64,000 nt of DNA from Cristatella mucedo. Taxonomy: Eukaryota; Bryozoa; Phylactolaemata; Cristatellidae. The translations under genes were made by a program, and so were the position numbers. Positions 33,090 through 43,668 of this stretch are shown here, piece after piece; the first letter of the stretch is position 1, and every line of letters starts with the position of its first letter. Location: assembly GCA_009760855.2 (NCBI GenBank), contig WPIO01000010.1, positions 5,621,501-5,685,500 of the forward strand, given 5' to 3'. The notes under the pieces are model-generated. The model saw only the letters and a list, made by a program, of their open reading frames with translations. It was not told where the DNA came from and did no database searches.

Positions 33090-34687
33090 TCTCGGCAATT
33101 ATTATTATTCTCTGATTTCGAGCTCACTGCAGATGATTTCTGCACTACTAGTATTGTGACATAAGCGAAGCCTTGCTGGATGCCGGACGAGGTGCTGCGT
33201 TTAGGCAAAGTTCAGAGTAGTGACTTTTCTATATGTCGCATGCCACTGCTGCACGATGATGGAGAGGACTACATATCTCTGTCGCAAGCTCTAGGTTTTA
33301 ATGTCGACTACTTTTCGCATCCTTTCCGACTCGAGGAAACTTCTTCTCTTGCGTGTCTAAATATCTGGTGGACTTCTTCTGTGATAGTGCCATCGAATTT
33401 GCAACCTCCCGGTGAATGCAACGTCGTCATCTTTGATTGCGTGAATGACGATCAACGTGGAGCGGTTACGACCATGCTACTCTTGCTGAGTCGGCGCTTC
33501 ATACAAGCAAAGTCGTTGGACTTCTGGTTCCGATTCGTAGTTACTTGGTTACTTGACTCGTTGCTGTGTTCCATAAGTCTGCCAGTGGGTGTATGCGACT
33601 AAGAGATGTTGAACACCGGACATTGTCTATCATAGCCCACAGACGGTCTAATGAACTAAAGGCAGACAAGACTGGATTGTTGAGGCAAAGCCACTACTAA
33701 GCATGATAAGACGCAATTGCTCTTGGAGCAACAGTCTGGTGGCCGGTGAGTCCCACTGCTGAGCTTGAGCTGCATTGAGCCGGTTAGCGAGTCGGCTGGA
33801 AGTCACCTGTCGTATCAGCCGTAATATACGTACTCTGGCGGCTGTCGTCGTGCTTTTTGTAATGCGGTTTTTTGTTAGCGCTGCGTGAAGAATATCGAGC
33901 GCTGTGCAGCTATTGTCGACGTAGCATGCGAGTGTCGCGTCTTTACACAATGCATACAGCGTGCCATGCCGCTACCCGCTCTAGCGAGGGGACGCGAGGT
34001 CACAACAGTTCCATCCCTCTGCCCTTGCCCCCTGGAATGCCCGAGAAAAAGTGGAAGAAAATTGTTAACTGATTCAACGACATCAGTCATACAGCGGCAG
34101 AAGACCCTTATCGGCTATCTCCACCGCTTGCAGTGGGCAAGTCAACCTAAGCGATCAAAGCGTCGTCCGGGCCTCAGCGATACGCTTTCTAAGCCTCCGG
34201 TGTCGAAGGTCAACAGTCGTTTGAGAGCTCTCCGCCCTTTCGGTCCAACTGCAATCGCGTTTAGCTTCGGCTTTTTTCAATGAGACTCAAACGCTGCTTT
34301 TATTTGTGCACAAACAACCGTCCGAATCAGCCCGGGATGAATGCCTACTACTGTAGCGCCCTGCTGGCTTTGGCTGAATTTTAGCGCAAACAAGAGCTGT
34401 TCGGCGGCGGGCTAGAGCCCCTTTGTCCTGGAGCAGTGAGCCAGAGAGGAGCGTCAGTGCGGTTAGAGAGGAAGCGCTTAAGAGCAGGCCAGGAAGCTCT
34501 GAGACGAGCGGCGGCGATTCGGCCTTTAGAATTGGTCCGATACTCGCGGAAGCTGCTGATAGATATTGGCTGGCCTGTCAACCCCCGCCTTCCCTCTTTC
34601 CAAGAAAGAATCGTCTGGAACCCATTCGCCATTCAAGCTGGACGGAGGTGCCCTTCCAGTGGCCTGGGGACGGTAGTAATTCCTTTC
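33090..34687. other. stretch with one unrecognised 140-codon ORF and a SINE A fragment
   Basis: The plus ORF at 33180-33602 (140 codons) has ordinary amino-acid composition (starts MPDEVLRLGKVQ) but no motif I recognise. It may be chance or an exon. At about 34085-34140, CAGCGGCAGAAGACCCTTAT and CCACCGCTTGCAGTGG show a fragment of SINE family A (minus). The remainder shows nothing. Confidence 0.3.
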
Positions 34688-34749
34688 TGTAATGGGCCAT
34701 GGTGTCCGGGCCCAATACCACTAAGCTCTTGCCCATTGTTTCAGCTAGG

Positions 34750-34757
34750 TATTTAAG
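34750..34757 (+). promoter_or_regulatory. TATA-like box of the LTR-like unit
   Basis: TATTTAAG lies about 30 bases upstream of CTCGTGTCTTTAGTC, a plausible start region. It is inferred from spacing only. Confidence 0.3.
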
Positions 34758-35056
34758 AGTCGAGCGACGCTCGCTCTTGGCCTCGTGTCTTTAGTCTTTG
34801 GTCCGGCTCTGCGCCTCGACGCCGTCGGGCACTCGTTTCTCTGAAAGCGAGGGAGGAGGGCGGGCTGTCCGCCGACGATGGACGGAACAAGACGAGACAG
34901 CGCTAGGAGGATTCGGTGGAACTCCACCGAACACGGTCGTATCGCGTCCGAGCAGGCATTTTGTGTTCTTTCGTGTTTTGTGTGTGCGCGCTAGCACGTG
35001 GTCTCGGCATAGGGATTTGCCGGTGCGAGCTAGGCGTAGTTGGCATCTGTGGAGCC

Positions 35057-35380
35057 CTAGTTCTCCGGGTAGGGTTTGGGCTCCGGTTCGCGCTTCAGTG
35101 TGGAGAAGTATTTCCTCCACAGGAGTGCTTGAGTTGGCGTGTGTGGAGTATTCCTGCCGCACAGGTGGAAACCGAGTTCTAGTTCTCCGGGTAGGGTTTA
35201 GACTCAGGTTCGCGCTTCAGTGTGGAGGAGTATTCCCTCCGCAAGAGTGTGCAAGTTGGCGTGTTTGGGGTATTCCCTCGGCACAGGTGGGAACGGCTTC
35301 CTAGTTCACCGGTTAGGGTTTAGGGTCCGGGTCGCGCTTAGTGTGGAGGAGTATTCCCTCCGCAAGAGTGTTGGTGCAGT
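35057..35380 (+). repeat. tandem repeat, 122-bp period, about 2.6 copies
   Basis: CTAGTTCTCCGGGTAGGGTT starts at 35057 and 35179, and CTAGTTCACCGGTTAGGGTT at 35301. Each unit also contains TTCGCGCTTCAGTGTGGAG and a GGAGTATTCC block that is itself repeated within the unit. The third unit contains TTAGGGTTTAGGG. Confidence 0.9.
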
Positions 35381-35445
35381 TGAGAGCGTGCGAGGAGTGT
35401 GGAGATAAAGCTGAACTAGACGCGCAGCGACTTTGTGCGCTTGCG

Positions 35446-35451
35446 AATAAA
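35446..35451 (+). terminator. polyadenylation signal AATAAA of the LTR-like unit
   Basis: AATAAA is followed about 18 bases later by a GT-rich element (35469-35480), the usual pair for cleavage and polyadenylation. Confidence 0.4.
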
Positions 35452-35504
35452 GTTCAGTAAAATCCCCAATCTGTGTGTCTCGCTTCCAATTCACGCCGCG
35501 GAAC

Positions 35505-36727
35505 ACGACCCCCTTTAGTAACGGTAGGCAGGTCAGCGCCAGAAACGCTCGTTTCGTGGCGGCCAGCTTATTGCGCGTAGGCACGCACCGAACGGCATTA
35601 GGCGATAGGCTACGCCGCTAGGTAAGCGGCAGGTCAAGCTTACCCCGCCGAGCCTTCGGCGTTACACTACTGAGAGACGCGACGCGCTCCGCCATCGGCA
35701 AACAGCTAAAGGCGTTCGATCAAATGGGAGGCCAAACTTGCTCGAAACCCACCAGCGTGGTCTCATTCTCGTGTGGCGCAGGGCTTTGAGCGGAGTATTG
35801 GGTCGAGTGGAGTCAATATTAGCTAAGCGAGATACCAGGTCAGTCAAACCATCGATCAACGGAGGCGGTACCCGCTTCCGCGGCTTCAGAGACTCTGCTT
35901 CGTCGGCGCAATTAATGCCCGCTCGATTCTGAGACTTGCTAATGCGAAGTTTTCCTCGCTACCTGGCAATTTTACAGCGTACGCACCTCACAATTTGGAT
36001 GAGTTGGCGGGTACGGCAGGTCAGCGCCACGCTGTCGCGCGTTGCTAAGGCAGGCCTCGGAAGGCCCACGTGGGCGGGGTCCGCGGTCTGGTGAGCTGGG
36101 GGTTTAGCCTCCCCTACTCGAAAGACGACCCGGAAGCGGCGAGCCGCGGGTGCCGCGACAGGAACGCCTCTCGGCTACCCTCCCGCTGGTAGCCCGGGAG
36201 CGCGCGCCGGGCGGCTACCGATCGTCTTCCGTGGAGCTGCGGCAAGTTATGCATTGCCGCACACTGGAGGCTCCTCCAGCCGTCCCATAAGGTGTTGCCC
36301 CACCCACAATGGGCTGCTGGCAGTGTTTCTTTTCTTTTCAGACGAACACTAAGGCTGCTGGAGCGACACGCCTTTTGAGTGCGCGGTGTGTGTAGGTTTC
36401 TAGTCGAGGCAATGACGTCTCTTTAGATGTGCTCCACTGACATTGGCAGAGGTGCCAATGAGGTTATGTCTTATACGCTGGCCGAAAGGAGTATGCAGAA
36501 CGGCACACCTAGCTGACGAGCAATGTAAGCCCTTCAGAAATGAGGCTGCGCCAATTTATCTGGACAGGGCGACGCCTGCATGGCGACCAGCTCCTAAGCC
36601 TTCTTAGCTCCTAAGCGTTTCCGGTTCTCAACCTTCCTAATTCCGCAACCCTATAATACAGTTGCTTATGTCGTGGCTACACTCAATCATAAAATTGTGT
36701 GCAAACGTAAAAATGCGTGTTTTCGTA
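35505..36727. other. GC-rich stretch with no recognised gene
   Basis: GGCAGGTCAGCGCCA occurs at about 35526 and, nearly the same, at about 36013, hinting at a dispersed or internal element repeat. No ORF over 65 codons shows a motif. Confidence 0.3.
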
Positions 36728-36840
36728 TAACAATAATAATAACAATACCTTTGATAAAGCGCCCTCAGAGAACTCGATCTCTTTCTTGGCGCTTTAGATT
36801 GGCTGCAAAGGAAACACGATGGAATAGCGAGTGGTCTCAT
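36728..36840 (-). mobile_element. isolated LINE 3' tail
   Basis: An AATAATAATAACAATA run, then GATAAAGCGCCCTCAGAGAA and TCTTTCTTGGCGCTTTAGAT, that is, the tail stem-loop in reverse orientation. Confidence 0.8.
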
Positions 36841-38729
36841 GCGATGGTCTCAGGCGACTTCGTGAAAGAGTTGTTCGACCACCAAAGGGGTCGCGATCCA
36901 ACGATTGAGAACCGCTGAATGGTTGAGAATCGCTTAGAACCTAAGCGACTCCCTTGGTGAAAGGACTACCAATCTTTTCCTCAGCAGATGCTTTAATTAA
37001 AGTGCCTTGCAGCTCGCTTTTTTTGGGAATTCTCTGTCTTTCTTAGTTGGTGCCATTAATCTATTTTCGGCATGTCTCTAAAGGGGCCCATCGCGATTTT
37101 TTGAGAACGTCAGAGGTGGGCGCTGCGCCTTCAACAAACAGGCTAAACCACTTTTTTCAAAGCAGGCTATCACTTTTAGGGGTTGCCGCCATATTCGCAC
37201 AAGGGTTGGTGAGGCCTTCCGAAACACACAGTTTTGGCAGCTTCACAATCTGCCTCCGATGGCTGCCTCTACGCTTAAAGAAAGCAGGCCATAGAGGCAC
37301 CCTTCGGGCTAAGCCTCTCGAGCTCTCCATTTCCGAGAGGTTTGACGGAGGCTGAAGAAACAGACTCGGCAAAACCCCCGCAGCGTTGTGCTTTTGTGAT
37401 TCGGTCTGTTCAGGAAACGACCCGGCCTCTCCTTGGCGCTCCGCATGCAGGTGTGCTAAACGCACTCATTCATAGAGCCGAAGAAAAGCTTTGGAGGCCA
37501 TCGCTTCCACTCGTAGCGGACAATACCAAATCATCCGCTGAACGGCTCGAGCCCACGACCTGGCCGGTGAAGTGCGAGCACCTTAATGATAATAATACTA
37601 GCCGGTTTAAAAGCCTGCTTTGCAAAGCGACAGGCTAGCCTGTTGGCTATCACCACCGCTTGCAGCGGCGATAAAGAACCACCGCAGGATTCGAACCAAC
37701 GACCTCGGCATGACCTCGCGACTGAGGTCGTGAAAAGCAACCGCCTTGTCTAGTGTGCCATCGCGGATCACCTACCTTACCCCTGGGCTAGCACCCAGAG
37801 GAGCGGGCTCTACTGTCCGGTTGTGAGACGCCGATGGGGTCGGCCGGTCGCGCCTAGCGCCGCCGCAAATGGCTGAATGGGTGCACTGAAAGGGCATTGA
37901 GTTGTCGAGCTAGCGAGGTGCTGGAGAGGCGACGGCTGTGGCGGCGACTACGAACGTCGGCGGCTGATGGACGCGACACTGCGACCAGCGGGAACGAAGG
38001 CCGATACTCTGCCTCCTGGGCGAGCAGAGATCGATTCTCGACGGTGGACAATGAACTGCAGCAAATAAAAAAAGTCGCCTCACCGAAAGGCGAAACGAGA
38101 GCCGACCGTTCATCGAACGCAGATGAGCGCCATCTGAACAAGGCGCTCGGCTAAAGGCGAGACGCCGCTCGACTCGTTCGTGCAGTTCTGTCCTCGATTT
38201 GTGCATCGGCGCTTCCGGTAGCAGTGGCAAGCTCGCCTTCGCGTCCTGACCAGGGGCGGGGGACTTCGGGCACGCCGAGATTCCTCAGCTGCCGAGCAGG
38301 CTGAACATGCGAAACGAGCGTCATCACCCGCCCGCGCTCGCAGCTGACCGTCGCTTTGCGATCGCGTCGGAGAGCGCTGGCAAGCGTTCTTTAGATTGAC
38401 GCGTTTATTCTAGCATCGTAAATGAGCGCTCGGATCGCCGGGATACAGCAGAATGTACGCTCCATAGTTCAGCGTCAGAGCCATTCGGCGCCTGGTGACC
38501 ATATAAATAAAGCAGGCGGTAAGTGGAAGTGAAGCGCTGGCGGAATAAAAATGATATGAATAAGAAAGGGCCAGTGACATGCACGATATCAAGAACGCAA
38601 CTGCAAGGAAGTATTTTGCTGAGGCCAGCATGCTAAAGCAAACATGAGTAAACTCGTTAAGTAAGGCATTTGGCAAGTAACATGCTCTGAATCATGCATA
38701 GCTAAGCACGCAAAGCATGCTGAAACAAA
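36841..38729. other. stretch with SINE fragments, no recognised gene
   Basis: GGCTCGAGCCCACGACCTGG followed by GTGCGAGCACCTTAATGATA (about 37545-37592) is a partial SINE B in reverse. A SINE A copy follows at 37608. Upstream (37040-37540) and downstream (37770-38729) overlapping ORFs show no recognisable motif. Confidence 0.4.
37608..37768 (-). mobile_element. SINE family A copy
   Basis: GCGACAGGCTAGCCTGTTGG, CACCGCTTGCAGCGGCGATA, CAGGATTCGAACCAACGACC and AAGCAACCGCCTTGTCTAGT are present in the order expected for reverse orientation. The tRNA-like part has a small duplication (GACCTCG twice). Confidence 0.8.
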
Positions 38730-39290
38730 AAAAGACGTTCACTGGTGCGAAGGTGACCAGAAAAAAAAGCTGACCAAAGCAGATTCGTCTTCAGCGGAGA
38801 CTTAAAAAATTCGAGGTCATTCCAGGTACTGACCTCACCAGGAGGTGAGTTCCAAACATTCTGTGCATACAGGCTGAAGGCTCGATTGCTAACAACTTTC
38901 AATTTAGAAGCGTGGGACGGCGAGATGACTATTTGCTGAGGAGCTGGGAGTGCGAGAGCACGTGACTGGAGGAGCAAAGAGGTCGTATTTGTAGGCTGGT
39001 GCAAGCGAGCGAAGCGGCATGCGAGCCAGATAGAGGATCATGAAATAAATTCGATCGATTAGACAGAACTGGTTGAAGTGACGTGATTGTGCAGCTGCAC
39101 CACTTACGAGAGACCAGACGAGCTGCTTATTTTTGCACCAGTTGCAGACGATTAAGGACACAGGCCGGGAGTCCTGAATACAAGGATTGCAGTAATATAG
39201 AGGCGATTCCTACCAACGCTTGTGCTCTGGCTGTCGCACTCTGCTCAAAGCAGGGCCTGATATTGGCGATGCTCTTTAGCTGAAATTAGG
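38730..39290 (-). mobile_element. divergent L2-like LINE fragment, RT carboxyl end
   Basis: The minus frame encodes SNRAFSLYAQNVWNSPPGEV and KSPLKTNLLWSAFFSGHL. These align with the DRAFSSYAPTAWNSLPT and KRNLKTHLFRTAFSGSL segments of the other LINE copies, but with many changes and a different 3' UTR. It therefore belongs to a separate or much older subfamily. Upstream, TCCGTCTTAATCGTCTGCAA-like sequence near 39140 matches the RLQLVQNSAAR region in a broken frame. Confidence 0.65.
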
Positions 39291-39514
39291 CCAACTTCAA
39301 AGTTAACATTGTCACGAAAGAGCCAGCATTTGACACCGCAGGCACGCTTTGACGAATACACCACAATCTCGCAATACAGAGCGGCAGTGTCGGAGACATT
39401 GTTGAATCAGCTAAGCCTTATCTGTAAAAGCCCTGATGCCACACTGACAGTATGTCGGCAGCTGGTGTTTTAGTACCGCCGCCTGCGGACGTTGCCGAGG
39501 AACCATCCCTACTG

Positions 39515-39680
39515 CCACTCATCATATGAGCATGCCAACCCTGTGCTTGTCGTCTCCAATCGTGTTACGCATATTGTTGTATTATTGTTATAATAATAAT
39601 GCACTTGATAAAGTGCCCTCAGAGAACGCAATCATTTTCTAAGTGCTTTACTTTTGCTGCAAAGGGAGTACATTCTGTAA
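39515..39680. mobile_element. two LINE tails in opposite orientation
   Basis: Plus-sense 3' UTR sequence (GAGCATGCCAACCCTGTGCT, about 39528) runs into a TTATTGTTATAATAATAATG centre. A minus-sense tail follows (CTTGATAAAGTGCCCTCAGA, about 39602, to GCTGCAAAGGGAGTA). The two fragments lie back to back across the ATT run. Confidence 0.7.
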
Positions 39681-39879
39681 GCGTTTTACTTTAATCTCCA
39701 GCCTATTTTAGGCCTTAAGTAGGTCTCGCTGTCAGATTAACTCCATCTCTCGCTTCGACTTGACTAATGAGCCCGCTTTAGTCAAAACCAGCCGAATCCG
39801 AATGCCCGCGTATGCGGCTACCAGCGGAGCCGCTCCTTTGCTGATTAGCAAGCAGCGGGGCCAAGGGGGGAGGGGCAGG

Positions 39880-40830
39880 GCGCAGCTGCTTCCTGCATTC
39901 CTTTAGCTGACGATTGCCAGCGCCGCTTGAGTAGCTCAAAGTGCTGTTCCGGTGTCCGTTCCCAGATGAACGGCATCCCTGCTATAGGTAATTCACGGGC
40001 AATGAGGCGGCCAACTCAGCAAATCCCTCTGCGAAGCAGTGATAGTTGGACGCCAAGCCCAAAAAAAGGAGGCGGAGCTGCCACACCGACGTCAGCGCCG
40101 ATTAGTCGCTGCTGCGACCTAGTCACCTTATTTGAGCCCGGGCATGTGCCATTATCAATTATGCGCCTTAGCCACCTCAACTTGTCCTACCTGAGGTTAC
40201 AGTTACAATCGAAAAGCATCGCGCCGGCCGTTTGCAACCGGTAAAAACCCGCGTGTTCAAATGATTGATGCGCTCCGCCTCGCTGCTGCTGCTGCTGTTG
40301 CTGCTGTTGCTGTGGACCATCACGCCGCCTAAATAAATTTGAGCGAAGGACAAATCACGAAAACTGAGTCCGTTATACGCTGGAATGTGGCCGAAGTCCA
40401 GTATAATCCGAACGGCATCCTCGGGAAGGCAAATGCGCCGAGGCTTGGCCCGGGCGTGAACTCCGTCTTTTATAGATCGCGGGCTGTGGCGGCGCTTGCC
40501 AGTATCCCGAGTTCATGTACAGAGCGCTGAATATGCAGTAGAGGCGATCCCGGATCTCGTCCGGCAGAGCGGCATGGAATAAGCGCCCTTCGAAGTCCGC
40601 TAATTGAGCTCTCGGTAGTCTTCCGCTAAATGCTCGCCGCCATTTTTATCAGGCGTGTAGACAGTGGGCGCCAAGGATGGACTCGAGCTCGGGCAGCTGA
40701 GGCCATCCTGCTTCAACACAATATTTAAGAGTTTTTCACGCAAGTCCAGCAGAATTTGTCGCGAAGAGACTCGTACTGGTACGCCATACCCTTTTGGGAC
40801 TACACTTATAAACGAGATCTGTCGCAACTG
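39880..40830 (-). mobile_element. Ty3/gypsy-type pol fragment (RT to thumb), inactivated
   Basis: On the minus strand, in several frames, one reads in order: PSSSPSLAPTVYTPDKNGG then DYRELN (40600-40720), DEIRDRL, IFSALYMNSGYWQ (about 40495-40535), KTEFTPGPSLG and FPRMPFGL with ATFQR (about 40380-40470), AQIYLGGVMVHS (about 40310-40345) and, further left, MPFIWERTPEQHFELLKRRW (about 39920-39980). This is the RT order of Ty3/gypsy retrotransposons. The YLDD motif reads YLGG, stops and frameshifts are present, and an AGC triplet run sits just after it. No LTR, integrase or gag could be tied to it. Confidence 0.75.
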
Positions 40831-41097
40831 GTCGGTATCGGAAGAGGGCGCGAAACTTGCCGACCACTCCTTTGTAGGACTAAAGGGCAGACAGTGGTAT
40901 CCGTCGCCTCATCCACGTCGAGCGACGGTAAGAAGAATGGACCTCGAGTTCCCGAGTCGCGCTCGATGACGCTAGCCACTGGCGCGGCGTCGGAATCCTG
41001 CCGCAGCAATTTAAAGCGCAGGCGAAATCTTCTTCTGAGGGCTCTAGCAGTTGTAGCGGAGCCCCTTGTGACATTGCAAATCAGTGACTAAGATCAT

Positions 41098-41785
41098 GTC
41101 TACCCCGGTTGCAGGACATTTCCCACCCCCACGACGTTCTCCCCCCCCCCGACATTTCCCCCCAGGTGGACCCTAGGGCAATACCCCCCGAAGACATTTC
41201 CCCCTATGTTGACGAATGTATAAATAGGAATACAGAGATATATATATATATATATTTATTTATATATATATATATGATCAAAAGAAGTTCACATCTATTT
41301 AAATTAAATCAACTCAGTAAAAGCGGCGACTCAATAGCACGACCGACGGAGGCGGTACGGCCAGCGAAACGCCCGGGTGCAGCAATGACTGCGGTGGCGG
41401 CGGCGGTGAGGTTTGGATTGGCGGTAGCCAGCGTTGCCGATGTCGGGAGGGGCGGCGGCGTCGGCGGCGGCGGCCGAGGATTCTGCTACGCACTCGCGGC
41501 TGCTGCCGAGAGCGTCTGCTGCAGGCCACTCGGGCAGAGCTTTGACCTTGCACTTGTTGGTCTGCCGAAAAGCAGGGCCACAACAACCGCATTTCTAATG
41601 ACGGTAATGTAGTAATATGTTATTTATGATATACTATATAATATTTTAACAAGATATGTAAACAATAAAGTTTATATCATGGCGTTTCCATACGGGTGGG
41701 GAGGAAATGCCCTACCTCAGGAGGAAATGTCCTACCCCCAGGGGGGGGGGGGCGAATGTCCGTACCCCGTCTACCCCGCCTAGGT
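41098..41785. mobile_element. foldback-like element with inverted subrepeat arrays
   Basis: The left arm (41098-41210) contains GGACATTTCCCACCCCC, GACATTTCCCCCCAGG and GACATTTCCCCCTATG. The right arm (41690-41785) contains the reverse complements (GGAGGAAATGCCC, GGAGGAAATGTCC, GCGAATGTCC). Arms built of tandem subrepeats in inverted orientation are typical of foldback elements. The middle holds a TA run (41239-41275) and a GGC-rich 200-bp core without a recognised gene. Confidence 0.5.
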
Positions 41786-41831
41786 CTCTTCCGAAGACAA
41801 CGTTACGGTAGACAGACCTTACCTCACTAAG

Positions 41832-41980
41832 CTTGTTTGGTCCAGCGGTTAAAATGCTCGCCCCCACCAAGGTCTGGCTGAGGTCGTGGGCTCGAGCCCC
41901 GAGGCGTATGTGAAGCGCCTGAATAGAGATTAAGTTCTCTTGGGGCGCTATACAAATGAATTACATTTATTTATTTATTT
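41832..41980 (+). mobile_element. SINE family B copy, best preserved
   Basis: Head GTTTGGTCCAGCGGTTAAAA, GTCGTGGGCTCGAGCCCCGA, GTGAAGCGCCTGAATAGAGA, TTAAGTTCTCTTGGGGCGCT, and end AATGAATTACATTTATTTAT. It is close to the family consensus inferred from this window. Confidence 0.9.
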
Positions 41981-42381
41981 TAAGAACTTGGTGTCACCTG
42001 TCTCCGATCGCTCGAAAAAGCCGGTTGATCCCTGTTCTTAAGGTTGTGCAGGTCGGTCGGTGCGAAGTGTGTGTACAGCTGCGGGCCGCCACTTCCTTAA
42101 GTTGAGATGCGAAAGAGCCGTTGTCGGCTAACGCTGGAATTGCTTTATCGCTGACAACGACAATCATGCACGTCGAACGCAATAGTGGCCAGCTGAGCGT
42201 GGCAAATTAAAAAATTTACAATATACTAGAGCTCACTGCCCGTGTGCTCGCTTAGCTGAGTCATAGTAGAATTACAAGTCTATTACACGTCACTCCTGAA
42301 AGTGCTGGTCGCCATCTTTCCGTGTGACGGAATGACGGATGGATTTTCTCTCTTTAGTTAGTAGGGATTATTCATAACTCG

Positions 42382-42505
42382 GGTGTACTGTATAGCGCCC
42401 TAGTAGAACTTAAACTGCATCCAGGGACTTCACATATGCCGCTGAGTTCAAGCCCACGACCTCAGTCGTCAAATGCATTCATCACAACCTCGATCAATAC
42501 AGGCT
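42382..42505 (-). mobile_element. SINE family B copy, partial, variant head
   Basis: ACTGTATAGCGCCCTAGTAG, CAGGGACTTCACATATGCCG, CAAGCCCACGACCTCAGTCG are present, then a TCAAATGCATTC segment that also occurs in the copy at 43518. The usual A-box end is displaced: GCGAGCACCTTAACCCCTGG appears alone at about 42784-42803. Confidence 0.7.
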
Positions 42506-43517
42506 GTAGTTTGGTTCGGACATCACCGAGCCAGCCGATGAACAGCGCCAACGGTTTATTGCACAAGGCACGGAGCAGCAAGACGCACGACTGCCTTTGC
42601 ACCCTTCTCACACTCGAGTCTCTTCCCTACGATGGTGAATCCACCATCTGTTCACCAGCGGGCTATCGGCCTGCGTCGACACCTCATTAGAAGCTGACCA
42701 CAGCTGTGCACGGGCCCCTCTCGGGGATGCTCCCACCAGCTGTTGAGGAAAGGAGCGGTACCAGCACGCATGCAATCGAACTACACAGGCGAGCACCTTA
42801 ACCCCTGGGCATAACCACGGCTGCACAACGCGGTACCTCACAGGGCTCGCGCTCCAAACTCTCGGCTTCGCGGTACTCGCGGCTGCTGCGGAGCCTCGTC
42901 CGTTACCCCTGCGGCAACCATCCGGAGAGCTTCCGGTCACGCTTCGCGCCAGCCATTGCGGCTGGCTCAGCGACGGGCTAAATGTCTGCGAAAAACGAGC
43001 CTAACAAAGAAGCCTAACAGTGCAGAGTTCGCACGCTGGGGCCGATCGGCCGTCCTACAGCGGCGGCATTATTCCGGTCGCCGGCTACCCCGTCTGCTAC
43101 CGGTCCTAGCGTAGCGGGAGAGAAGACACTCCCGCTCATTCCTCTCGCGGCCTGATTCCATTGGCCCTGAGAGGGAGCACGGATTTTCATCCGGAAGCGG
43201 CAAGACCCAAAAGATTTGGTTTAGGGGGCAATATCGGCCAGATTTTTATGTAGAGGAAGCAACCCGCAAGTAATGAACAACTATGACGAAATATCCTAGT
43301 GAAAATGTGACGAGAACTAGCGTGATTTTTCATCAAGCGGAAACAGGACATCGATTCGTCATGGGTGACGTGTCGGGCTTTCGCGACGAATGGCTGGTAC
43401 GAGACTACGTGAGCTAGCAAAATTCAGGCAATCCGACAGGGCGGTGCCCTCGTCGTACGCCATGATTTATACAGCAGAAACGAGCACTGGACGACTTAAA
43501 GGAAATAAAAAAAATAT
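42506..43517. other. stretch with no recognised gene
   Basis: A short hairpin AGCGGGAG/CTCCCGCT lies near 43115. Around 43190-43275 is a segment resembling one at 23480-23555. ORFs up to 110 codons show no motif. Confidence 0.3.
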
Positions 43518-43668
43518 AACTCATTTGTAAAAACGACCTAAGAGAACTTAATCTCTATCCCGGCTCTTCACATAAGCCGCAGGGCTCAAGGCCACGACCT
43601 CGGCTGTCAAATGCATTCGCATCGACCTCGGTCGTTAAAGGCGAGCACCTTAATCCCTGGGCCAAACC
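43518..43668 (-). mobile_element. SINE family B copy with internal duplication
   Basis: AACGACCTAAGAGAACTTAA, CAGGGCTCAAGGCCACGACC, then CGACCTCGG twice around TCAAATGCATTCGC, ending CCTGGGCCAAACC. It belongs to the same variant group as the copy at 42382. Confidence 0.8.

Larger units (their letters stand above)
34688..35504 (+). mobile_element. possible solo LTR or short pol II unit with tandem repeat
   Basis: The segment contains a TATA-like TATTTAAG (34750-34757), a GC-rich leader, a 122-bp tandem repeat (35057-35380), AATAAA (35446-35451) and a GT-rich TCTGTGTGTCTC about 20 bases later. It is bounded by TG at 34688 and CA at 35504. That order is what an LTR (U3, R, U5) shows. No second LTR, primer-binding site or clear target duplication was found, so the assignment is tentative. 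Confidence 0.3.

Noticed and set aside
33180-33602. 140-codon ORF as a confirmed gene
   Set aside because: No motif, no codon bias like the confirmed exons and no splice or promoter context; kept only as a note.
35057-35380. Interstitial telomere array
   Set aside because: TTAGGGTTTAGGG occurs only once, inside one unit of a 122-bp repeat.
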